Source of the DNA: Sialis fuliginosa
Taxonomy: Eukaryota; Arthropoda; Insecta; Megaloptera; Sialidae
DNA length: 64,000 bases
Assembly (NCBI GenBank): GCA_961205875.1
Contig: OY540809.1
Coordinates: forward strand, 12,660,267 to 12,724,266
Direction of reading: 5' to 3'
The position numbers and the translations under genes were made by a program. The notes beneath the pieces are model-generated. The model ran no database searches, was not told where the DNA came from, and was given only the letters and a program-made list of their open reading frames with translations. Below, in pieces: positions 55,611 to 64,000 of the stretch. Position 1 is the first letter of the stretch. Each line of letters starts with the position of its first letter.

Positions 55611-56235
55611 CTTCATGTATTATTATATCTTATTATTAATATAAATTCAAAATTAATATTTCTTAGAGTTGAACTTTATAATTAATAATTATAATTTTTA
55701 AAATATCCAGAGAAAATTTTTCTGAATTTCCATTTTAATTCCACCAAACTACATAAATTTTTGCTAACTATACCATTGAAGTAGTTTGTTACAAAAGAGA
55801 AAATGTTGTAAAATACTCGTTTAAATTAACGAAAAGTTTTTGTGTACATAGTTACTTGCTATAATAAAATCATAATTATCCCATTCCTTATTGTTCGCTT
55901 CATTTCCGGTGTGTAATTTCAAAAACAAAACCACAAAAATTGATTTCAACAGACATTTCTTGGATTTTAATTTTTGTACTTTTTGTTGTAATTATGTTTC
56001 ACCAACGGTTTTATTGTTATTGTATGTTTTAAGATTTGAGTTTTTATCACCTAATTAAATATCACAAAAGAAAACATTGTAGTTGTTTGATAATGTTTAT
56101 AAATACTTATTTTCGAGCAAGTGTATTTTAATTAGCTTTCAAAAAAATAAAGGGGCACAGTAGTAACTGTACCACGACGAATAACGTATATGAAATGCCA
56201 TTTTCTTTATTATAGAAGTATGTAATATTAATGAC
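55611..56235. other. Non-coding AT-rich stretch
   Basis: Nothing identified. Confidence 0.4.
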
Positions 56236-56239
56236 TAGT

Positions 56240-56450
56240 GTATTGGACCCGGTGTTACCCGGTTTAATATCCACAAAATCATAGTGACCTTAAATATTCA
56301 ACATGCTCACAACACCTGGTTCTCCACGAATTGTTTTTTTCCGACTTCGTGAAATTTATACAAAATATCCACAAATTATAGACCTAAACTTAACCTATCC
56401 ATTATATTAGTGAAAAGCGAAATAAAATCCGTTCATTAGTTACTAAGAAA
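56240..56450 (-). repeat. Family E interspersed repeat, minus orientation
   Basis: Contains the inverse of 'ggatattttgtg', of 'ccgacttcgtgaaatttata' and of 'actaatgaacggattttatt', corresponding to 32905-33130. Confidence 0.6.
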
Positions 56451-56514
56451 ATCGTATAAAATTATATTTTCAATCTCCCAGGAAACAGTCTTAAAATTTG
56501 TATAAAAATAAAAA

Positions 56515-57235
56515 AACATCTGCCAAGTAAATGCACAGTGCTTCCTCGTGCTAAATTCAAAGGTAGTTAATTATTGAACAATTTAAATAAAAACCGATAA
56601 TGTTGAGATAAATTGCCTGGAATTGGTTAACCATTTAATTTTTATACAATTTTACTAAAAAATATTAGTTCGAAATTTTTCTCAAGACACACCTGATTAT
56701 TTTTTCGTATATTTTTAATTTTTTGACATCTCAATTCAGAAAAACAAAACACGAATTTTTAAAATAAATTGAGATAAATCTTTGTAAGGGAATATTTTAC
56801 AACAAACGTTGTAGACCCGTATTATAGGAAATTTAATACTCTACAAAAAAGATTCTATAAAATTTTCACGTTAAATGTGTAGTTCTTGAGATATCTTGAA
56901 AAAATAAATATTTTGGAATGTCACCCCTCCCCCTTACACACGATTTTGATGATTTTGAAATGGGGCCGTCCTCAAACCAGACCCAACCATCCGACCAAAT
57001 TCATATAATATCGGTTCAGTGGTTCATGAGTTATGCGTGTGACAAGGATTCAGGGGACAGACGGACGGACGGACGGACACACGGACAGACAAACAGACAC
57101 GGAACGAAAAGTGTTTGTCTTGACGTGAAACGGATAAATCAATTTAAAATTTTGAAATCGGAGAAAATTTTTTTTGTCTCAATCTGAAACGATCACATAG
57201 CTTCTCGTATCTTCGATATTGCGAGGAAGCAATAA
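56515..57235 (-). repeat. Family C interspersed repeat, minus orientation
   Basis: 'catctgccaagtaaatgcac' to 'cttcgatattgcgaggaagc', with an expanded GACGGACGGAC block at 57059-57080. It lacks the triple 19-bp repeat seen in the other two full copies. Confidence 0.75.
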
Positions 57236-57545
57236 AAATAAATATGTAGGCAACAATCACAATCAATTTTGATATTTTTCCTTTCATGGAAGTGAAATGT
57301 TTCTTTATACATATTTCAATTTTCAATCAATATACGTATTTACAAATATTTTATTGTTAACATATGTCAAAAATCATCCAATTGCTCGACAAAATATTTG
57401 AAAAAGACGACCTAAAGTAATAAAATACTGAAACCGTAAATTATAGAATTCTTTATTCAATGGTTACTATGTTTTTATATACCTAAATGACAGTTGTATG
57501 CTTTGACATCATGGAAACAAAACACGACTTGATAAAGATTTTTTT
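57236..57545 (-). repeat. Family D interspersed repeat, minus orientation
   Basis: The inverse of 14990-15300: 'cctttcatggaagtgaaatg', 'catccaattgctcgacaaaa', 'cctaaatgacagttgtatgc' and 'aaaacacgacttgataaaga'. It directly abuts the family C copy, so C and D may be parts of one larger element. Confidence 0.65.
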
Positions 57546-57650
57546 AGTATTTTGATGTTGAATCTTAGGTTTTCGTAAAATATTAATCAGTTCAGTAATT
57601 CCCGAGTCTATAAGCCTCATACAAACGAACATTCATTTTTTTATAGGTAT

Positions 57651-57727
57651 AGTAAATTTTTTATCATAAAACTCTATCTTCAATAGGCGTAAAACATAGT
57701 GGACGGGTGGTATGGAACACCCGGTAT
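57651..57727 (+). repeat. Right-end fragment of the fold-back family G
   Basis: 'aaactctatcttcaatagg' through 'gtggacgggtggtatggaac' and 'acccggtat' matches the right terminus of 37351-38501. Confidence 0.7.
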
Positions 57728-57739
57728 AGAGATGGGATT

Positions 57740-58150
57740 TCAAAATCGTAATTATCTCGACAATTATTATGCAAGATAGGAGATAGATTTTTCCTACCAG
57801 ATCGAAAAGAAAACTAAATATTACAGCTCCATTTGTGACGGGAGCGAAATATTAAAGGTTGGCTATATGTACAAAATCTATTAAAATCAGCTTACATTTT
57901 TAATACTATTGTATTTAAGGGTTGGGGGATTAAGGGTTAAAACTCGTTTTATTATAAATGGGACTATATAAGCATCAATTGTCATTTTTTTACTATACAA
58001 AATCGTAAATATCTCGGCTCCTATGCCAAATAGGAGGTAAATTTTAGTTTAAAACCCCTACACTTTCGTAGGATTTTTCCCGTCGGATCGAATGAGACTA
58101 ATTACAACCCTCCATCTGTGACATTTGCGCTTACGAAGTTCCCCCCTAAT
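57740..58150 (+). repeat. Family H, two diverged units
   Basis: 'caaaatcgtaattatctcg' (about 57742) and 'caaaatcgtaaatatctcgg' (about 57998) each open a unit with 'aggatttttcccg'/'acaaccctccat' words related to 331-690. Confidence 0.55.
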
Positions 58151-59157
58151 ACCGCCGGGGAAGACAATCATATACCCAATACCCATACATAATTATTATA
58201 CTTTTACCTTCTTAGATTTCAATCAATAGAGCTATTTTGCAACATGAATTAAAAATGTATAATTAATTTATAATTTTTTACGGTATTAATTCTGCAGTGA
58301 CCTTTTTAAGCTGTCATCTTTTAAAAATTCATTCAAAAGCCTTCTTAATTAATACTGAAAACGAATAAATAACGAAGCCAATAGAACGAGTGGCTGAAAA
58401 ATTATGAAGATTAGTAAAGCATTAATTATGAGTTGTGCCAAGGAAGAGAGCATCAACAGGGGCGGTGCAGGTAGATCACTGATCTGGTATTATTATAAAT
58501 GGATAGCGGATACCTATGAAATTACTATTAAACCAGTTGATGGTTAAATTTCATGTTATTTCGTAACAATTTCTTATCCATTTGCGCATGCATAAGACGC
58601 AATTACTGAACTAAATTTTGTTATAATATATTAGATGTATATGACGTGCTTTTATAGTTTGTTTATTCAATTGTTCAATTTAGATTTGATACATTAATAT
58701 GCATCTATGGTTGTTTATTCAGTTATTCAATTATGATTTGATAATTAAAGTAAATTACAGGCATTTGCGAAATAAGTGTATTGTACTTGATATACAATCG
58801 AACTTGTATGTATTTATTTATATATTTAACAAATAAATTTGATAAATTTTAATTTCAGCCATCATGTTTGACTTATAATTAGTCCAGCCATGACAATGAG
58901 GTAGATGGATCGAACGAAAAGGTCGTCATTACTTAAATTAATTATTCTTTACAAAGTGAATTTCTACCAAAACAATAGAGATTTATATATAATTGTAAGC
59001 TAACAATTATTTAGAAATTAAATTTTAATTATGTTAATTGATTATTTGTTATAGATGTATACTTATGTATACCTGTTTTTGTAAGTCATTAGTTTACTAT
59101 TAACTAATAAACAAAAGCTGATATCAAAGTAAGCTAACAATTATCGTATAAGGTACT
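58151..59157. other. Non-coding AT-rich stretch
   Basis: Short local duplication only: 'gtttattcaattgttcaattt' (58660) and 'gtttattcagttattcaatta' (58712). Confidence 0.4.
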
Positions 59158-59540
59158 TGTACCAGTCTTGAACAATACCCACTTGTTTAATTAAATGTAT
59201 TAAATTATGTATATATTATTAGTAAAACAGCTAATTATTTTGTAATCTATGTATTAATTATTATATTATCATAGCATCATCTTTATTTTTTTTTTAATTT
59301 TGTGTCGTAGTACCCATTACTGGTTTTACTTTGTCCATTAGTAGAGAAAACACATAAACAAAATAAAATGCTATAATTAAGAAAAAACAATATTTGCGGA
59401 CTTTGGTAATTAAATAAAGAGGTACTTGTTTAATTAGTAACAAGAGTTCACGAGAATTGCAAAAAAGAAGCTCATCAATCCTAAAAAAACTGTATACCTT
59501 GCTCTTAAAGCAGTTAAGACTGGTGCCAGTACTTTAGCCT
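59158..59540 (-). mobile_element. MITE family A, minus orientation, internally shortened
   Basis: It begins 'gtaccagtcttgaacaatac' and ends 'taagactggtgccagtactt'. The inverse of 'aaacaagtatccaacac'-type sequence, 'aaaacagctaatta' and 'gtataccttgctctta' fit the plus copies. About 150 bp of the interior is missing relative to 25930-26466. Confidence 0.65.
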
Positions 59541-60340
59541 TTTCTAGTGTACGAGTTTAACAATAAAAATGTGTAAGGTTACGGAATTTGTTATAATTAG
59601 AACCCCACTGAAATTACAAAACCGAAACCCTAATTAAAATTTTAAGAATCGAAACCGGTACCAAAACCGTGCTAAAAAAAGAAGGTCCCTGGAGTTGCAC
59701 GTTCGAGTGCCGCAAAAGATCGAATCGGCTATCGTCGGCTCGCAGAAGTATAGTCAAGCGTTTTAACCTTAGATTAGGAAAGTATATGGCGGCCTCTTTT
59801 CCCAAATGTCATTTTCAGTATACTACATTCATTGAAAATTTATAATATGCATATACAGTGTACCCTCCCTAAACGTAAACATTTGGGACCTACCAGTCTA
59901 TCTAAAAGCATATTTCCTCGCTATCTCCAAATTTAAAGGTGGCACCTGTTTTACTTTATTATTATTCATTATATGTAATATCGAGCCATGTAATGTTCAG
60001 GCTTGTGATCGAAATTTATTGGTAAAATATAGTACGCCACCCCTGTGCTAGGGTGTGAGAAAGAGAGAGAGAATTCATCTCTAATCAGTTGCGAGAACAT
60101 CGCCGCTGAAGTGCGTAATGCCGGATAATTAAACCTGTAATAATTAGACAGTTAACGGCCTGGTTACTTCTCAGGTTTCGCGGAGTTCGCGTTTTTATGA
60201 CCGCAATAGAATTTATATATGTATAAGTATTAAATATGTAATGGTTGACTTTACATTTAAATATGATATAACTCAATATAATGTTAAAATGAAATTGTGT
60301 TAATTAATACTCTTACACAATATTCCAAGTTGATTAAGCC
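59541..60340. other. Non-coding stretch
   Basis: No supportable gene. A few short blocks such as 'gtgtaccctccctaaacgta' (59859) look like element termini without partners. Confidence 0.35.
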
Positions 60341-60348
60341 TTTGTAGT

Positions 60349-60608
60349 CAGAGTCGGCCTTAGCAATTCTGGTGCCTTGGGCGAGATTTATTTTTCCGCC
60401 CTCTCTCCCCTAAAAAATGTTCAAAAATCACCGAAAATGTCAATTAAAATTGATTTAAGTTAACAAATAAGTTCAATAGTTAATATCTCAGCTTGGTGCG
60501 ATCCTACAGACTCCAACTTTTTTTTTAAATATAGCTTACATTAACTTTCAGACTTATGTCCTACTGTGCGCAGCCCCACCTGGCCTCCCCCCCCTAAAGC
60601 CGGCACTG
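60349..60608 (-). mobile_element. hAT MITE family F, copy 3, short form
   Basis: The left end 'cagagtcggccttagcaat' and right end 'ctaaagccggcactg' are inverted. TTTGTAGT flanks both sides exactly (60341-60348 and 60609-60616). It is the inverse of 30271-30774 with much of the middle deleted (260 bp). Confidence 0.85.
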
Positions 60609-60866
60609 TTTGTAGTAAAGACGTTAGAAGGAAGTGAGTGAAAATAATATTTTTGGTTTCAAAAAACATTATTTTTCTAAGCACGTTTCTCTACTCTGCG
60701 CGTTCATATTGCCCTCTCACTCACGCTCTCATATGGGCAAAAACAGTTATTTACAAAATTAAAGATAATTAAATTCTCTACCAAAAAGATTATTTACATA
60801 TTTTTCGTCAGATTTGTATTTCAACGAATAACAATTATTTGAATTTTGTAAAAACATTATTTTCTA

Positions 60867-61085
60867 ATAGATCGGGAGCTAGAAGGAAGTGAGTGGACAT
60901 AATATGACAACCGGCAACTATGTTCAGATTCGTATACCTGAGACCTCAAAGAACTGAAAAAATCAAGGTGCCAGTCAATTTTTTTTCCTTTTGTAGGGCC
61001 TTTTCGCGCTTTAAAAAAATTGCATATACGAATCTGAACATAATTTCCGGTATGTCCACTCACTTCCTTCTAGCTCCTGGTCTAT
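60867..61085. mobile_element. Fold-back MITE, 219 bp
   Basis: 'atagatcgggagctagaagg' is inverted at the right as 'ccttctagctcctggtctat', and 'aagtgagtggacat' as 'atgtccactcactt'. Arms continue through 'tgttcagattcgtata'. The loop is around 60950-61015. Confidence 0.75.
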
Positions 61086-61262
61086 AATTTAATAATATTA
61101 TTAATGTTGTCTTTTCATTGAAACACTTGATCAATAATTTTAATTAATTCATCTAAGCAGCGTATTGCAAAAGAGCGCATATATGTATAATACATATAAT
61201 GTGCTGGTACCAGTAATATGAGCAAAAAAGGAACGTTGCTTAGAATCGTATATACCCTGAAA

Positions 61263-61790
61263 GTCATAAGGTACTGGCACGTTATAAGAGCAAGGTTTAC
61301 TGTTTTTGTACTCATTTGAACTCATTTTATTAATAAAACAAGAACCTTATTAAATCAAATGAATTACCAAAGTTCGCAAATATAGTTTGTTTTTTTAAAT
61401 TATAACTTGTTATTTTATTTATGTTTTTTCTCCAGCAATGGACAAATAATTACCAGTAATGTGCACCCAGTGATGGACACTTGCTAATGATTACAACATG
61501 ATACGTACTACGACACAAAAGTTATAAAATTTAGAATCGTAAAATTTGAAGCAATTAATTAATAAATATATTACACTAATAATTAGTTTAAATATCCACC
61601 ATTTTGACACCCATTTACCGACTGTCATCAAATTAAGCTGTTTTAGAATTAAGTGTCTATAGATTATAATTCAATAATGGCAGTAATCAAATTTCAATAA
61701 CTATTTCTAATGTAGTACATTTAATTAAACAAGTATCCAACACTGGGGTATTGTCCAAGACTGGTGCCAGGACCATACTGGAAAAATTGG
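61263..61790 (+). mobile_element. MITE family A, copy with recognisable ends
   Basis: The left end 'ataaggtactggcac' and right end 'ccaagactggtgccaggacc' are the inverse-repeat termini. Interior words 'agagcaaggtttactgtttt', 'ttctccagcaatggacaaat', 'acccagtgatggacact' and 'aagtatccaacactggggta' match the other copies. Confidence 0.7.
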
Positions 61791-63054
61791 AGCGGTTTTT
61801 ATTTCTAAAGTGGGTGTTAAATATTTTATATATTAATTTAAAATAAATACGTAGGTAGGTACTTTATAATATAATATACCAGTGAATTCAGTTATTAAGT
61901 ATTTTTTTTATTAAATTTACATTGAGATTTTGAAGCAGGAAAATATGTTTTTTAAAGATCTGAATAAATACTCTACGATGCGTATTTTTTATTTACATAT
62001 ATACATACTTACATATTTACTCAAAACTCGATTTAACAATTGTGCTGTAAACAAGCATTTTTATTTAATCATGACCCCTCCCCAAGAATTAAAAAGATAC
62101 ACTAGAAATTATGAAGAAATCAGAAAATTATTTAAAGTAGTCAAATGAGTTTATCACTATTATATCTATAAATAAATTTTCAACTACAAAATCATTTGAA
62201 TAAAAAATGTATATTATGATTATTAGCTGTTTGACACGTATAAATGAAGATTGAAATATTATTTTTAATATACCTAATTAATATTGATCTAAAATAATTA
62301 TTTTATATGAGTTATAGGAAATTGATTTGACTTAATTTCTATGATAGTTGCCATATTGTACATATATCTCTACTACTGTTTATTGCAAAATTAGAATTTG
62401 TAAAATAAACAATTAAAGAATTTGCAGTCAAGAAAATGTTAACTAATATCTCGAAAACAACAGCTTCAAATAAATTTTTATTCACAGATTATTAATCAAC
62501 GAATTTTTCTGCATACTGTTCTGGAACAGCCTGTATATTAACGATAAAATAAAACGATAAAATATTTTCAGATTTATTATAGGTTTATTTTAAATATATA
62601 TTTATATATGTTGCTATTAGAAAATGTTATTCTAAATGTTAAATTTATAATTTGTTTCTGTATGACCCATTTCGAGAAGTTAAAAGCTGTATACGCGCCT
62701 GACACAGGGTTTGACAGAAAAACGTTTTTCTTTAATCTTAAATTTTTACTGTAAATGTTGTGTTCTAAAAAAGCATTACTTGACACATATTTTTTTGTAC
62801 ATGTCTCACATCTTCCAGATGACCTCTATCTCTGCGCTGACATTATTTTAAACTCATGCGCACATTTTTTTTATAGAACAACGAAGTATATCTGCCAGAA
62901 TTCTAGCATTTCTTTCCGACTTCTTTCTTTTAGCTGGCCAAAGTATTATGCAGGCGATGCAATAAACTTTATATTATTAGTGTAACTCCATAAAAAGTGG
63001 AAAACGGTTAAATCTGATGGCATATAAGTGGTCTCAAATAATTATCGTTCTTCA
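61791..63054. other. Non-coding AT-rich stretch
   Basis: Short frames at 61930-62148 and 62755-62985 have no recognisable domains. At 62505-62540 'tactgttctggaacagcctgtat' resembles a lone element end. Confidence 0.4.
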
Positions 63055-63380
63055 GTATGTATTTTGAAAATATTAATTTTTTTTTCAAAAATCTCTCTTT
63101 TTCTTAGAAATATATCAACTGAAATATATAAAAAATTTAAATTTGATACATGAAATACTATATGTTTATTTTATAGAAAATTAAATGAAAAGTTGACATT
63201 TTCAAACCGCAGGTCAATATCTCAAACCGTTTTCAAGATATGTCCTCTCAAAGTTTTGATTTTTTTCTATTTTGGAAAAAATGGCCGTAACTTTTGAACC
63301 GATGATCGGATTTGATTTTAGTTGACGGATTTGAAATCAGCGTGTCAGAATCTATCTAATGACATGTATATTACGACAAA
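63055..63380 (+). repeat. Family L, single-arm relative
   Basis: 'gaaaagttgacattttcaaa', 'ctcaaaccgttttcaagata' and 'aacttttgaaccgatgatcg' correspond to the left arm and centre of 28840-29450. Confidence 0.5.
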
Positions 63381-63578
63381 ACACGACAAAAATTGAAAAA
63401 AATCGAAAACATAAAAAAATTTGGTAAAACATACAAAAAAATTAATGTGTACCGTTCGACTATTAATTTACATTAATTTAATACTAAATAATTATGTGGG
63501 GAAAAATTTCGAAATTAAATCTAAGATAGCTTTCGATACTGAAATTACACGGTTTCGTACTATAAGAGCAGATTTTAC

Positions 63579-63656
63579 CTATACTGAAAAAAATAATTGG
63601 TTGAATTTACTTATCATAGTTAAATTGAACCAAAATTTTGGTTCAACCAATTCTTT
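63579..63656. repeat. Short hairpin
   Basis: 'tgaaaaaaataattggttgaa' pairs with 'ttcaaccaattctttttttca', with a second inner pair around 'aaccaaaattttggtt'. It is a small inverted repeat of a kind dispersed in insect genomes. Confidence 0.6.
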
Positions 63657-63789
63657 TTTTCAATGTACAAAAATATTTTAACTCCTAACAAAACTTTCGA
63701 TCGTTTTTTCAATTTTTGTTTGCTTGCTTTAATATAATATAAGTTAAAACCAAAATCACCAAAAAGTATAAATTATAATTCAGAGCTGT

Positions 63790-64000
63790 CACAAGTACTC
63801 AGTGAAAGTACATTTTGAAGTACAAGTACCAAATAGTAAATGAAAGTATGTACTAATTTTTATTATTTCCAAACTTACTTGAAGTACTTAACTTGTTAAA
63901 ATCAAGTATTATGAAAAAGTATTTGAAGATTTAAGTACTTCAAGCTATTTTTAAATCTGAAGAACTATGTACTTAAGTATTCCAAGTACTTAATTTGTAA
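63790..64000. repeat. AAGTACTT-rich element end, cut by the window edge
   Basis: The palindromic word AAGTACTT and close variants ('caagtactca', 'gaagtacttaac', 'taagtacttcaag', 'caagtacttaat') recur at least ten times in 210 bp. Subterminal short repeats like this occur in some hAT elements, but no terminus is visible. Confidence 0.5.

Overview
The window looks like intronic and flanking DNA of an insect nuclear genome. It is very AT-rich, gene-poor and packed with short non-autonomous transposons. Repeats of the 'ggccaagtgcg...ggaaccctaaaa' type and Helitron-like tails of the 'cacgcggacgaagtcgcggg...ctagt' type recall repeats common in Lepidoptera. I cannot separate that from another insect order (for example Hemiptera) on sequence alone. 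No rRNA, tRNA, CRISPR array or bacterial-style operon is seen.

Only one cellular gene can be supported. It lies on the minus strand and runs right to left: a GC-rich exon at 41010-41151, then coding exons at 29798-30075, 24574-24985 and 18387-18935. All junctions have AG/GT splice sites and the phases agree (2, 1, 2, 2). The exons encode at least 402 residues of a Pro/Tyr/His-rich, apparently disordered protein built on a recurring short motif, [D/E/Q]-R-[Y/F] followed by small residues or proline. I do not recognise the protein. The 41010 exon has stops in every frame near its 5' end, so it is either 5' UTR (start Met at 30042-30044) or a coding exon with an internal acceptor. The last exon ends in a strong donor, so the 3' end of the gene is not established. 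Introns of 4.8 to 10.9 kb hold most of the transposons.

Region by region. 1-5250: repeat fragments, including a 162-bp tandem repeat and a GAACCC-rich hAT-like element. 5254-10115: a complete Ty3/gypsy-type LTR retrotransposon with LTRs that look identical, a TATA target duplication, a tRNA-Pro-like primer site and one open gag-pol frame. It is probably a recent insertion. 10.2-14.4 kb: several MITEs (one PIF/Harbinger-like, one hAT with a perfect 8-bp duplication) and a 140-bp minisatellite whose last unit matches the terminus of a dispersed MITE family. 14.4-18.4 kb: degenerate repeats. 18.4-41.2 kb: the gene, with intronic hAT elements, long fold-back palindromes (up to about 1.15 kb), Helitron-like elements and a perfect 76-bp palindrome. 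41.2-64 kb: further MITE copies, a broken mariner transposase, a CpG-rich patch at 48.5 kb and copies of the families seen on the left.

The retrotransposon supplies only its own replication proteins. The mariner remnant is dead, and no transposase for the hAT or Harbinger MITEs lies here, so they must have been mobilised from elsewhere.
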